Shown in pieces: positions 10,401 to 18,828 of a DNA stretch of 64,000 nt. This DNA is from Oceaniferula flava (lineage in GTDB: Bacteria; Verrucomicrobiota; Verrucomicrobiia; Verrucomicrobiales; Akkermansiaceae): assembly GCF_016811075.1 (NCBI RefSeq), contig NZ_JAFBGL010000001.1, positions 186,001-250,000 of the forward strand. The letters are read 5' to 3'. The translations under genes were made by a program, and so were the position numbers. The notes beneath the pieces were generated by a model, which worked only from the letters and a program-made list of their open reading frames with translations, did no database searches and was not told where the DNA came from. Every line of letters starts with the position of its first letter. Within the stretch, counting starts at the first letter, position 1.

Positions 10401-11348
10401 ATGAGTCAGACCGAGGCGGTCGCCATGGTCACCGCCACCGATGGTCTCAATACCGGGTTCTGGGAGAATGCTGTGGTGTTGAAAAATAAGGCTGCTTTCA
10501 ATGTCAACTCCACCTCGGTGGAGGCCTGGACCGCCTTCCTCTCCGGTACATTGGGGCTCGAGCGACCACTGAAATCCGGCCATTTGGAGTCAGATGAAAT
10601 CTCCTTTGCCCGCCATCGTCAGCCAGCCAGCGCGGCCAAAACCAGCGAGGCAAACCCTGACAAATCCGGGGCCTGGATTGGAGCTAGGAAATTGACCAAG
10701 GGGGAATTGCGAAGCCTGGCTGAGAACATTGTGGTCGAGGTGAAGAAGCGCGGCCCGTTCGTTTCGATTTCAGACTTCGTCAATCGTCGCCTGTGCGATG
10801 AGGAGGATGAAACCTCAATGATGGGAACTCTGGATGCCGCCATTCAGGCGACTGGTTTGAATGCCAATTTTGAAAAAGAATCCAAATATCTCTCCACCGC
10901 CGTCAATGTCGGCACCCGCACCGACGCACCGGACAACAATCTATCCACTTTTAAAAACAGCTACCGTTTTCAAAAAGACGGCAGCTACACCAGCGTGCAA
11001 CCAACGAGTCAGGCCTGGGGGATGCCCGGGTTCCTGACCCAGAGCGATGTGCTGGAATCTATCGTTCCGGCGCTTGCCGTGCGTGGTGATAGCTACACCA
11101 TCCGCGCTTACGGCGAATCCAGCAGTGACGGCGTGGTGCACGCCCGGGCATGGATTGAGGCGACCGTGGAACGCAGCCCCCACTACGTCGACCGATCGTT
11201 GAACGGCAATCAGCCGACTGATGACGCTGGGAAAATCGATTACGTCACCGGATCTTATCAAGTCGGTAATCTGACTCCGACGAATCAGCAGTTCGGCCGC
11301 AAGTTCGTGATCAAATCGCAGCGCTGGCTCAATGCCGATGAAATCTAA
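7404..11348 (+). CDS. Giant GspK-like pseudopilin, copy 1 (Verru_Chthon cassette protein A type)
   Basis: A 1,314-residue exported protein. The N-terminus is a class III prepilin-like signal: basic residues (KRRNRQ), Gly16 as the cleavage site, then FALIATMSV and a long hydrophobic helix ending in SLSSLELR. Position +5 after cleavage is alanine, not the glutamate of major pilins, as in GspK. The C-terminal part has a hairpin-like PFVSISDFVNRRL (about residue 1117) and a tail like GspK (SYTIRAYGES, HARAWIEATVER). The middle 1,000 residues have no recognised domain. It aligns with the protein at 53743-57351 over its whole length through shared blocks such as PRVCLWNPYN, LWDRYF and NSTSVEAW. ATG 7404 was chosen over an upstream TTG (7377) because it sits just before the basic region. 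The partner gene follows after 15 bases. Confidence 0.85.
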   Translation: MYISSYESKRRNRQPGFALIATMSVMILMVMVSLAMVSLSSLELRSQQHSNHQAVAQANARLALMLALSELQTQMGPDQRVSARAAILEEETATSTVANRNWLGVWSTTVSESGQDWPVIGKLGSSPVSGAPYASAGGYEDLRNSLPSLANDAWKTELRRAWLVSQQSSDADASQLLDTTDSGVVEIVGRGSLGSGLNASEYQEARVLVEKVEVEGRGGYAWYVADNNQKASIDPISEVLDVDAALEASPRGNPALVRLPNDKEPFQDFTEEALNHSGKVLSYASAALVQAGDKDVREALREKYHHLTAEAPGLFTDTLHGGLRKDLTPLLLAKQGQESVDFDHSEGSEPSVFSSTYPIIPGADHGVLGPSFGALRDWAQQAYVTSNDAQTSASSSAVRMRPTTAWPHAISDGACFDASQWAESAPKVHPVMTDSRWHYYFSHHNQRIRTHIIPRVCLWNPYNRELKVPALTVLMPNPFYNLSHGMHFFPEEAHVNDLKTAHQSDSGHVFSKWIQKSGYVGGSVYKMRTNPFPESRYLAFTLEATSMGAGECHVFSPKVVTADLTASGIKLQKYQPTSVASNVLSSSEEQGKNHFFYDHAADVKYEVQATSWRSLSSTDLSEIDFGRIFDYQPEVTMQTDGKVESFPFILKSGTAPSLEDLYTSSAYPTLQLVNNAAGGAKPTTYFGYIGETWGSALQPPGSFGNLQTFAEAPLKDAPPTHQVGAKLLWLDESSTEGNAPPLRVDRWTSDHMAYNVSPVANWNIRAQLTTRSPASQCALKWYMTSTGPWLLQFTPMSPQDFNDQPSLNASGTAFVKNPFGATNSFPFSQDVVMFDLPSNDYGVLSLAKLRHAMLSPYSWNPTYLIGHSLRDLHAPAERSAHEVATDRYTGNNAPTRWDYLIGSAKGSGLSHGPYAKAIDSQGLLQIGSEAVTRKVAETQLSSADEVLAYDVAYEVNQNLWDRYFISGMPLSSDTGGFAWNPDASKPLWNTRYQFNSESHMSQTEAVAMVTATDGLNTGFWENAVVLKNKAAFNVNSTSVEAWTAFLSGTLGLERPLKSGHLESDEISFARHRQPASAAKTSEANPDKSGAWIGARKLTKGELRSLAENIVVEVKKRGPFVSISDFVNRRLCDEEDETSMMGTLDAAIQATGLNANFEKESKYLSTAVNVGTRTDAPDNNLSTFKNSYRFQKDGSYTSVQPTSQAWGMPGFLTQSDVLESIVPALAVRGDSYTIRAYGESSSDGVVHARAWIEATVERSPHYVDRSLNGNQPTDDAGKIDYVTGSYQVGNLTPTNQQFGRKFVIKSQRWLNADEI

Positions 11349-11363
11349 CCCAGCTCCCATTTC

Positions 11364-12185
11364 ATGAAACCCGCCCCCCTCTGCTTCCTCATCCTGGCTT
11401 GGTCGATCTCGCTCATGGCAGCAACGGAGGAACAGTCAGAGCAGTCCACACCTGAGCAGGAACTGCAGCACCCTACGGAAATCGTGATCGTCGCTCTTGG
11501 GCCGAAGCCGGGTCGTCGTTTCAAGGAGAGCAAGGGCGCCGAGGCCCCTGTTATGCTGCTGCCTCAGCCCGGCGAAATCCCACCGCCACGCCTCTATTAC
11601 AAAGGGAAGTCCGCGACCGAGAAGAAGAGCGACTGGCAAGGGATGAACCTGGCTTTTAACAACCCTTCCGCCATGCGTGAAGTGACGCCAGAAAAGCCGC
11701 TGATTCTCTACCGCAAGTTGGCTGGGGATGACGAGTATGAGAAATACGTGACCATCCCCGCAGGCAAGCCGGGCTCTCGGCGCATCTTTTTTCTACTGCC
11801 CTCCACCACGGGGAAAAAACTTTGGAACTCACCGCCGTTAGTGCGAACGATCAACTTGGATGCCGAGGTGTTTTCAGGGAAGCAGTTCATTTTGAAAAAC
11901 CTCTCTCAATATACCGTGTTGCACGCCTTTGCCGATTCCGTGACTGCGGTGCCGCCGATGAAGACCATCTCCTACACCCGACCCAAAACCGGTGAGCTTT
12001 ATCGATTGGTGGCTCGCTACGGCACGCATAAAAAAATCCTCTACAACACGGCGGTCCGATTGGACGTGGAGGGGAATATTCAGCTCTTCGCACTCTACAA
12101 TGCCAGTCCAAGAACGAACTCGGGGCGGTCTGTGGGGGTGTTTCGAATGATGGTTCCCTATCGTAAGCCATTGTCACAAAGTTAG
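11364..12185 (+). CDS. Secreted partner protein of the giant pseudopilin, copy 1
   Basis: A 273-residue protein with a signal peptide (about residues 1-20, ending in SLMAA). The mature part begins with an acidic, glutamine-rich linker and then a beta-rich region with no recognised domain. It is homologous to the protein at 57381-58310, which sits in the same place behind the second giant pseudopilin. Shared features in order are VALGPKPGRRF against LALGHRRLAKF, a central block ending in PPMKTISYTRP against APMKSMALKP, and ILYNTAVRLDVEGNIQLFA against FYYNSVRLSEDGRAYMFA. The fixed pairing suggests a joint function, perhaps a chaperone, anchor or cargo of the pseudopilus tip, but that is inference. 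Confidence 0.82.
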   Translation: MKPAPLCFLILAWSISLMAATEEQSEQSTPEQELQHPTEIVIVALGPKPGRRFKESKGAEAPVMLLPQPGEIPPPRLYYKGKSATEKKSDWQGMNLAFNNPSAMREVTPEKPLILYRKLAGDDEYEKYVTIPAGKPGSRRIFFLLPSTTGKKLWNSPPLVRTINLDAEVFSGKQFILKNLSQYTVLHAFADSVTAVPPMKTISYTRPKTGELYRLVARYGTHKKILYNTAVRLDVEGNIQLFALYNASPRTNSGRSVGVFRMMVPYRKPLSQS

Positions 12186-12433
12186 TAAGGGTGAGTCGTT
12201 TTCATCGGGTTTGCCTATCTTGGTATGGATGTTGCTGCATCCCAAATCATGGTGCCTAAGCCAAAATGGCCCAGGGAACTGTCCTGGATTGAAATGATTG
12301 TGTTGTTGTAATGAGATCATGACGAAAGTGTTATGTAGTGACGTCTGACAGAATAGTTTCATGAAAAAAATACTGGGAACAGAGCCTGATGCTAGAAAGC
12401 GAGGGAACCCCCACAAACAAACCCACTATCATC

Positions 12434-13162
12434 ATGAAAAACACAATGTTACTTATCGTCGGAGCTCTTGCACTTGCTCCTTTGAGTGCCCAGTCGGCCA
12501 TTATTTTCTCCGAGAATTTTGATTCGATTCCAGATGGCGATCTTTCTGCCGATTCAAACTGGACCGCGTTCAGTGGAGCAGACGGCTCCGTGGATGTCAC
12601 ATCAGGTGTCGTTACCGGTCTCGGGAGTGATGCCGAGGATGTCAGCCGAGGTTTTTCTGAGACCTCTGGTGTATATTTCGGAATTGATATCAATGTCTCC
12701 GACGATGCCTCCTCGGACTACATCATGGGCTTCCGCGATGGGACAGGGCAGGCAGCGAGATTCTTTCTCAGCGGAGATGGTTCCGAGATTGCACTTGGCG
12801 TCAACTCTGCAGGAACGGGCAGCAGTTCAGCGGGCGCCACGAGCACGAGCACTTTTTCTTTGAACACAGATGTGCGCATCGTTGGTTATGCCGATGGCAA
12901 TGGCACAGTGAGTGCCTGGATCAATCCAGGATTAGCAGATTCGGCCATGCCGGATGTCACTTTTACCAATGCGGATGTTGGTGCTCTGGATGGCTTTTTT
13001 CTGCGTCAGGGTGGATCTTGGGACAATGGCGGGGCCTCTTGGACGGCTGATAATTTAGTGGTCGCCACTACTTTTGACGAGGTGATCGCCGTGCCAGAAC
13101 CTTCCTCATTCGTGCTGCTCGGTCTGGCAGGGCTGGCTGGACTCGTTCGCCGCCGTCGCTAA
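12434..13162 (+). CDS. PEP-CTERM sorting-domain protein, lectin-like
   Basis: A 242-residue exported protein with a signal peptide (residues 1-19, ending in SAQSA) and a C-terminal sorting signal: VPEPSS, a hydrophobic stretch LLGLAGLAGLV and RRRR. Exosortase recognises such signals and releases the protein to the surface or an exopolysaccharide matrix. The body begins IIFSENFDSIPDG and continues as a glycine/serine/aspartate-rich beta sandwich like the concanavalin-A-like domains common in these proteins. The start at 12434 places the methionine directly before the signal peptide; the frame is open 15 codons further upstream. It lies 248 bases after the pseudopilin partner and is followed by a strong terminator. 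Confidence 0.87.
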   Translation: MKNTMLLIVGALALAPLSAQSAIIFSENFDSIPDGDLSADSNWTAFSGADGSVDVTSGVVTGLGSDAEDVSRGFSETSGVYFGIDINVSDDASSDYIMGFRDGTGQAARFFLSGDGSEIALGVNSAGTGSSSAGATSTSTFSLNTDVRIVGYADGNGTVSAWINPGLADSAMPDVTFTNADVGALDGFFLRQGGSWDNGGASWTADNLVVATTFDEVIAVPEPSSFVLLGLAGLAGLVRRRR

Positions 13163-13186
13163 TGTGACCTGAAACAACTATAGAGT

Positions 13187-13213
13187 GGCGACTTTCGAGT
13201 CGCCGCTTTTTTT
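13187..13213 (+). terminator. Intrinsic terminator after the PEP-CTERM gene
   Basis: Perfect 7-bp stem GGCGACT/AGTCGCC (13187-13193 and 13198-13204) with a TTCG loop, then GC and seven T. It sits 25 bases after the stop at 13162 and 18 bases before the end of the convergent ABC-F gene. Confidence 0.88.
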
Positions 13214-13230
13214 AGTCCCGTGGGTGATGT

Positions 13231-15192
13231 TCAGCTGTTGAGCTCGGCCTCAAGTTGCTCAATCTGATCGCTGACGTCACCCCAGCGGGAGAAGGTGTTT
13301 TCGAGCTTCTCGCTGAGTGCTTGGTAGGCGGACGAAGCTTGCTGCATTTTGTCGGCATCGCCCGCCGTTTCCGGAGCGGACATGTGGCTGGTGAGCGCGG
13401 CCTGGGCGGCTTCGTATTCGGCGATGTTTTTTTCTAACTCCTCGAGCTCTTTCTGCAGCGGTTTCAACACATCGTTGCGCTTCTTCCGCTGCTCGGCTTC
13501 GATTTTCCGCTGCTCTTTGCGATTTACCACTGGTGCGTTGCTGGCGACAGGAGAGCTTGCGACGATGCCTTTGGCCTCGTTTTTCTCCTGCTCAATCTTT
13601 TCCAGGTAGTAGGTGATGTTTCCTGCGAAGGTGCGCGGCGGGTGACCTTGGCGGAACTCCAGCGTCTTGGTGACGATGGGATCCAGGAACGATCGGTTGT
13701 GGGAAACGATCATGTAGGAGCCGGGGTAATCCTTCAGCGCATTTTGCAGAACTTCCTGCGATTGGATATCGAGGTGGTTGGTCGGTTCATCGAGGATTAG
13801 GAAGTTAGCTGGGCGGAGTAGCATGCAGACCAGCGCCACACGTGAGCGCTCGCCACCGGAGAGCACTCCGATCTTTTTGAAGACATCATCGCCGCGGAAC
13901 AGGAAGCATCCTAACAGGTTTCGTGCCAGCGGTGCGTTCTCGCGCGATGCCGCAGCCTCGGCGCAGTCGAGCACGGTGAGTTCCGGATCGAGTTCGTCTG
14001 CGTGGTTCTGGGAGAAAAAGGAGACCGCCGCCTTGTGTCCGAAGGTGTGCGTGCCGCTATCCGGTTCTTCCTGGCCGGTGATGAGTCGGCAGAAGGTGGA
14101 TTTACCCGCACCGTTCGGTCCGACGATGGCCAGACGTTCGCCTCGGGTAATCTCGAAGTTGAAGTTCTGGAAAATGTTGATCTTGCCGTAGGCCTTGCAG
14201 GCTTTTTCCAGCATCGCCACTGAGTGGCCGGAGGCTGGTGGGTTGGGGAACTTGAAGCTCATCACGGCGTCTTCTTCCTCGAGCTCGATGATCTCCATTT
14301 TCTCCAGCTGCTTGATCCGACTTTGTACCTGCTTGGCCTTGGTGGCTTTGGAGCGGAATCGATCAATAAAGTCTTGGGTTTGTTTGATCTCGCGCTGCTG
14401 TGACTTGTATTGTTTGACTAGGATTTCTTTCCGCAGGACGGATTCCTTGACGTAAAACGAGTAATTACCAGCATACTCCTCAGCACGACCGTGGTGGAAG
14501 GCGATGGTGCGTGTGGTCAGCATGTCGAGCAGAGCAAGATCGTGGGAAATGATCAGAATGGCACCCGGATAGTTCACCAGATAGCTCTCCATCCACTTTT
14601 GAGAGTCGATGTCGAGGTGGTTGGTCGGTTCGTCTAACAAGAGGACTTCCGGTTGCTGCAGCAGCAACTTCGCCAGCGCAATCCGCATCTGCCAGCCACC
14701 GGAGAACTCGCCACAGTCGCGGGTGAAATCGCTGCGCTTGAATCCCAGCCCCGTGAGCACGGATTCCATGCGGGGTTTGATCATGCCCGGGTCCGAGTCG
14801 TGCAGCTTCAGCTCCAGCTCGCCGATCTGGTTGAGCAAGTCCGAGTAGGGTGCCGAGCGTGGATCGAGGTCGTGCAGGCGGGCGGCCATTTCATCGATTT
14901 CTTTCTGCAGGCTCTGCGTTTCGGCAAAGGCGGACTCGACCTCGTCCCAGAGCGTGATGCCGTGGATGTGGATGCCTTCCTGTGGGAGGTAACCGATCTG
15001 GCAATGTTTTGGCTTGGTGAGTCGGCCTCCATTGGGTTTGAGAATACCGGCGATGCACTTCATCAGGGTGGATTTCCCCGCGCCGTTGTGTCCGGCAAAG
15101 GCAATTCGCTCTTTGGCGTGCACGGTGAAGGAGAGGTCCTTGAAAATGACCCTGGCACCGAATTCGATATGAAGATTTTGAATGGCGAGCAT
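13231..15192 (-). CDS. ABC-F family ATPase (ribosome-associated type)
   Basis: Soluble protein of 653 residues with two ABC ATPase domains and no membrane segments. Domain 1 has Walker A GHNGAGKST and signature FSGGWQMRIALAKLL. Domain 2 has GPNGAGKST and LSGGERSRVALVCML. Both have the ABC-F form of Walker B (DEPTNHLDI). The inter-domain linker (about residues 240-310) is charged and helical, as in the P-site tRNA interaction motif, and the C-terminus (about 540-650) is a long coiled coil rich in glutamate and lysine. ABC-F proteins bind the ribosome and rescue or tune translation. The layout is closest to the Uup/YdiF group, but the subfamily cannot be fixed from motifs alone. Confidence 0.93.
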   Translation of the reverse strand: MLAIQNLHIEFGARVIFKDLSFTVHAKERIAFAGHNGAGKSTLMKCIAGILKPNGGRLTKPKHCQIGYLPQEGIHIHGITLWDEVESAFAETQSLQKEIDEMAARLHDLDPRSAPYSDLLNQIGELELKLHDSDPGMIKPRMESVLTGLGFKRSDFTRDCGEFSGGWQMRIALAKLLLQQPEVLLLDEPTNHLDIDSQKWMESYLVNYPGAILIISHDLALLDMLTTRTIAFHHGRAEEYAGNYSFYVKESVLRKEILVKQYKSQQREIKQTQDFIDRFRSKATKAKQVQSRIKQLEKMEIIELEEEDAVMSFKFPNPPASGHSVAMLEKACKAYGKINIFQNFNFEITRGERLAIVGPNGAGKSTFCRLITGQEEPDSGTHTFGHKAAVSFFSQNHADELDPELTVLDCAEAAASRENAPLARNLLGCFLFRGDDVFKKIGVLSGGERSRVALVCMLLRPANFLILDEPTNHLDIQSQEVLQNALKDYPGSYMIVSHNRSFLDPIVTKTLEFRQGHPPRTFAGNITYYLEKIEQEKNEAKGIVASSPVASNAPVVNRKEQRKIEAEQRKKRNDVLKPLQKELEELEKNIAEYEAAQAALTSHMSAPETAGDADKMQQASSAYQALSEKLENTFSRWGDVSDQIEQLEAELNS

Positions 15193-15334
15193 CGCGGCAG
15201 GTTTCTGCCAGAATTCAGCTAATAAACAACGGTAATATGCCTAGATCTGGGGCGGAGGGCGGTTTTCCCGTGGCTGGATGACAGGGGCGGAATGTTGCAT
15301 TGTCATTTTCTCCGCAGTAGCCGATGATCCAGTC

Positions 15335-16186
15335 ATGCAGCAATTTTCTGACGTAAGCGATCAACTCATCGATCTGGCATTGGTGGAGGATATTGGGCCG
15401 GGGGACGTGACATCGCGTTACTTTGTGCCCGAGGAGAAATCGTCCAAGGCCTATATTTATGCCAAAGCGGATGGTGTGGTGGCCGGGATCGATCTCGCGA
15501 TCGAGGTGTTCCGCCGGGTCGATGCCGAGGTCTCTCTCATGGCAGTGAAACAAGATGGCGACCAGGTGCAATACGGCGACCATGTGTTGGAAATTGAAGG
15601 GGCGGCTCGGTCGATTCTGACCGCAGAGCGCACTGCGTTGAATTTCATGCAGCGGCTCTCAGGCATTGCCACCAATACCAGTCGCTACGTCGCCCTCACC
15701 GAAGGCACTCGTGCGAAGATTTTGGACACCCGCAAGACCACGCCCGGCTGGCGTCAGTTGGAAAAGATGGCGGTGGTCGCCGGCGGTGGCACCAACCACC
15801 GGATGGGCCTCTACGATCGCGCCATGGTTAAGGATAACCACATTGTGGCCCAGGACAAACTGGCGGGCATGCAGGCAGCGATTGACCAGCTGAAGCAAGA
15901 GCTGCCGGACGTCGAGGTAGAACTCGAGGCAGATACCTTGGAGCAGGTGAAGAGTTTCCTTGAACTCAATGGGGTGGATTACATTCTTCTCGATAACATG
16001 AGCAACGATCTCATGCGTGAGGCGGTGGCCATGCGCGGCGATTCCGGTCCGTTGTTAGAAGCCAGCGGTGGCGTGAATTTGACCACAGTAAAAGCGATCT
16101 CCGAGACAGGAGTTGATTTTATTTCCGTCGGCGCACTGACTCACTCGGCAGTGGCACTCGATCTCTCGCTGGAGTTTTGCGAGTAG
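15335..16186 (+). CDS. nadC: Nicotinate-nucleotide pyrophosphorylase (quinolinate phosphoribosyltransferase)
   Basis: Converts quinolinate and phosphoribosyl pyrophosphate to nicotinate mononucleotide with release of CO2, the third step of de novo NAD synthesis. Diagnostic segments are LVEDIGPGDVTSRYF near the N-terminus, ERTALNFMQRLSGIAT, the active-site ILDTRKTTPGWR, and MVKDNHI. At 283 residues it matches the family. The start at 15335 gives the typical short N-terminus MQQFSD; an ATG 19 codons upstream is less likely because it adds a non-conserved cysteine-rich leader. nadB is in the same window (43895-45508) but not adjacent. Confidence 0.95.
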   Translation: MQQFSDVSDQLIDLALVEDIGPGDVTSRYFVPEEKSSKAYIYAKADGVVAGIDLAIEVFRRVDAEVSLMAVKQDGDQVQYGDHVLEIEGAARSILTAERTALNFMQRLSGIATNTSRYVALTEGTRAKILDTRKTTPGWRQLEKMAVVAGGGTNHRMGLYDRAMVKDNHIVAQDKLAGMQAAIDQLKQELPDVEVELEADTLEQVKSFLELNGVDYILLDNMSNDLMREAVAMRGDSGPLLEASGGVNLTTVKAISETGVDFISVGALTHSAVALDLSLEFCE

Positions 16187-16253
16187 GCAGATGGCGGCAT
16201 GCATCGATTTCGTGGGAGTTGCAATCTCAGTAAACCGCGCTAGCATCCGTGAT

Positions 16254-16970
16254 ATGAATCAATTGCTGGGAATCCGACTCCACCGACTCCTGCTGTGGGT
16301 GAGTTTTCTAACCGTGACTTCGCTGAACGCAGTGGCGGAACTTCCTCGCACTTCACTGAAAAAAATGGCCTCCGCCGAGTTCTCGGAACGACAACAGGGC
16401 TACGAGGAACTGCAACAGTGGTCGAAAGAAAATGTCAAACAAGCGCCCGATCTCCTCTATCAGGTGTGGAATCAGGAGAAAGATCCCGAGCTGAAAACGC
16501 GCTGCTACTCCCTGATGAAGGACGCAGTGATCCTGCGTGAATTCGGCAAGGGCAAAGGCTTTGTCGGTGTGCGCATGGAAGAGGCTATCGTTCCCGGTGG
16601 GGCGAATCTGCCGGCACGGAGAGGCGTGCGCATTGCGCAGGTGGTTCGTGGCACCCCGGGGGAACGCGCAGGGCTGGCGATGGGTGACATCGTTACCGGC
16701 GTGGACGACGTGGATTTTTCCAAATTCGAACAGGCTCAGGCACCCGATGGTGTGGTGGACGTGTTCAGCGATTACATTCAATCGAAGCACCCGGGCGATG
16801 TGATCAACCTGCACATTCTTCGTGGAGGGAAGAAGCTCGAGAAAAAAGTGCGCCTGATGCTGCGCCCGGATGGTATCGACCGAGACCTGTTCGGTCGTGA
16901 CGACGAGGCTCTCATTAATCGATCAGATCTGTTTTTTGAGACCTGGCTGAAGAAGAAAGCGGAGAAGTAA
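16254..16970 (+). CDS. Exported PDZ-domain protein
   Basis: Signal peptide (about residues 1-27, ending in NAVAE), then a helical region (about 30-95, lysine/glutamate/tryptophan-rich), then one PDZ domain (about 100-210). The PDZ shows the carboxylate-binding style loop GVRMEEA and the RGTPGERAGLAMGDIVTGVD segment typical of HtrA/RseP-type PDZ domains. There is no protease domain, so it is probably a scaffold, chaperone or regulator in the periplasm. The start 16254 was chosen because it lies directly before the signal peptide; the frame is open 21 codons further up, close to the nadC stop. It converges with the gene at 16978 with only 7 bases between. Confidence 0.78.
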   Translation: MNQLLGIRLHRLLLWVSFLTVTSLNAVAELPRTSLKKMASAEFSERQQGYEELQQWSKENVKQAPDLLYQVWNQEKDPELKTRCYSLMKDAVILREFGKGKGFVGVRMEEAIVPGGANLPARRGVRIAQVVRGTPGERAGLAMGDIVTGVDDVDFSKFEQAQAPDGVVDVFSDYIQSKHPGDVINLHILRGGKKLEKKVRLMLRPDGIDRDLFGRDDEALINRSDLFFETWLKKKAEK

Positions 16971-16977
16971 GAATCAG

Positions 16978-17727
16978 CTACTCGGAGGCTTCGGCGTCCT
17001 CGGTTTTGGGCGCCACCAGAGGTTGCTTGGTGATGGTTTCGTAGTAGTCCAGCACCTTCTTGTAGACTTCTTTTTCAATCAGTCGTGCTTCGGCGAGTTG
17101 TTTCGCCAGTTGTTTCGAGCGAGCGATGGCAAATGCACTGAGGTTTTGTGAGCTATCGTAGTCGGCCGGCAGCGGCGGGGCGATGCTCAGGTTGGGAAGC
17201 ATTTTTTCAGCCCCCGGCAGCAGGTAGCTGGGGATGATGTAGTCGATGATCACCTCGTCGCCCTCGGAGGGGCCACTGCCGATGGTTGGGAACTCGCCAT
17301 CTTTCAAAGCGTCGAGATTCAGCGCGTTGTCAAAGATCCCCAGCTTGCGGCAATTGTCATAATTGCTCAGCAGCGCTTCGCGGATGAGTTCCTCTCGGGT
17401 GGAGAGGTTATCCGGAGTTTCGGTGGAGAACATTTCGCCTTCGTCCTTGTTCAGCACCTGATCGATCAGTTCGGCGGGTGTCATGCCGAGCTCCACGCCC
17501 TGGTGGATGGTCAACATCGCGCGGAACAAATTCTCGCGCGCATTATCTTGATAGAACTGTTCGTAGGCTGCGGACTCGCTGGCGTGGGTGCTCAGCTCCA
17601 CCACAATCTGACGCTTTTTCTGAAACTTGCGGCAGCTCTTGATGCCAAAAAGTGCGATGGCAATAACGGCGATGATGAAGATCCCTTGTTTGATGTATTC
17701 GGAGACCGGTAGGTGTGTGTTCGACAT
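16978..17727 (-). CDS. Single-pass membrane protein of unknown function, linked to PilT-type ATPase genes
   Basis: No recognised domain. A single hydrophobic helix (about residues 13-30, IFIIAVIAIALFGI) is followed by basic residues (KSCRKFQKKRQ) and a roughly 210-residue soluble region rich in glutamate, leucine and alanine, probably helical. It is the last gene of a leftward group with two PilT-type ATPases, 21 bases after the first of them. An accessory role in pilus retraction or a pseudopilus motor is plausible from context only. Confidence 0.7.
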   Translation of the reverse strand: MSNTHLPVSEYIKQGIFIIAVIAIALFGIKSCRKFQKKRQIVVELSTHASESAAYEQFYQDNARENLFRAMLTIHQGVELGMTPAELIDQVLNKDEGEMFSTETPDNLSTREELIREALLSNYDNCRKLGIFDNALNLDALKDGEFPTIGSGPSEGDEVIIDYIIPSYLLPGAEKMLPNLSIAPPLPADYDSSQNLSAFAIARSKQLAKQLAEARLIEKEVYKKVLDYYETITKQPLVAPKTEDAEASE

Positions 17728-17748
17728 GATGTTAGGTAGGAAATAAAA

Positions 17749-18810
17749 CTATTTGTTGGGTTCGAAGCGTTTGCGATCGCGGCAGTTGTAGAGGGCCTCT
17801 TGCAAATCGATCTGCCCGGTTTGCAGCAGGTGGGCGAGCGACTCATCGATGGTGTGCATGCCTTCGCCTTGGCCAATTTCCATCAGCCCCACCATCTGTT
17901 CGATCTTGCGCTCACGGATGCAGGTGCGCAGGCCGTGGTTCATCTTCATCACCTCGGTGGCGAGCGCGCGTCCTTGGCCGTCGGGCCGCATAAGCAGTCG
18001 CTGCGAGACGATGGCTTCGCAAACGTTGGCCAGCTGGGCGATGATTTGCTGCTGCTGGTCGGGAGGAAAGACATCCACCAAACGATCCACACTCTGCGGT
18101 GCGTCCACGGTGTGTAGCGTGGCGATCACCAAGTGCCCCGTTTCGGCGGCGGTCAGGGCGATGCGGATGGTTTCCAGATCGCGCAGTTCGGAGACCACGA
18201 TGACGTCGGGGTCCTGCCGCAGAGCCTGACGAAGGGCGCCGGAGAAGCTTTTGGTATCGGACCCCACTTCACGTTGTTTCACCAGACACGACCGGTGCTC
18301 GTAAACAAACTCGATCGGGTCCTCGACGGTGATGATCACGCCTGAGCGGGTCTCGGAGATGCGCTTGATCATCGAGGCCATGGTGGTGGTTTTTCCAGAG
18401 CCTGTCACACCGGTCAGCAATACCAACCCGCGCCGCAGCTGACAGATCTGCTCGATCACCGGGTAGTGACCGAGGGTTGCCAGGTCGGGGATCTCGGTGG
18501 GGATGTAGCGGAATGATGCTTCGATGTGGCCGCGGATGTAATGCACGTTACCGCGGAAGCGCCCGACGTTGTCGACGTGGATGGCGTAATCGAGCTCCCA
18601 GTTTTGTTCTAACTCGGTGCGTTGCGCCTCGGTGAGGGTGTCCATGATGAGTTGCTTGCACACCTCGTCGTTGAGGCAGAACTCCTCCAGTGGTTTCAAC
18701 TGTCCGTCGACCCTGGCTGCCGGTGGCGCACCGCTGGTGAGATGCAGGTCAGAGCCCTCGAGCTCCACGGTGACGCGGAGGTAGTCGGTGATTTTTTTCA
18801 CTTCACTCAT
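17749..18810 (-). CDS. PilT/PilU-type twitching motility ATPase
   Basis: Hexameric secretion-type ATPase that powers retraction of type IV pili. Walker A is GVTGSGKTTT and the Asp box is VEDPIEFVYEH. The Walker B region reads VIVVSELRD, where PilT proteins usually have VGE(M/L)RD, so a serine replaces the usual glycine. The His box is LVIATLHTVDAPQSVDRL. Length 353 residues is normal. The C-terminus (GMHTIDESLAHLLQTGQI) keeps the conserved ATPase end. It is 18 bases downstream of a second PilT-type gene, like the PilT-PilU pairs of Gammaproteobacteria, and the divergent Walker B suggests the PilU-like accessory member. Confidence 0.9.
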   Translation of the reverse strand: MSEVKKITDYLRVTVELEGSDLHLTSGAPPAARVDGQLKPLEEFCLNDEVCKQLIMDTLTEAQRTELEQNWELDYAIHVDNVGRFRGNVHYIRGHIEASFRYIPTEIPDLATLGHYPVIEQICQLRRGLVLLTGVTGSGKTTTMASMIKRISETRSGVIITVEDPIEFVYEHRSCLVKQREVGSDTKSFSGALRQALRQDPDVIVVSELRDLETIRIALTAAETGHLVIATLHTVDAPQSVDRLVDVFPPDQQQQIIAQLANVCEAIVSQRLLMRPDGQGRALATEVMKMNHGLRTCIRERKIEQMVGLMEIGQGEGMHTIDESLAHLLQTGQIDLQEALYNCRDRKRFEPNK

Positions 18811-18828
18811 GGTAAAATTGGTCGTCTG

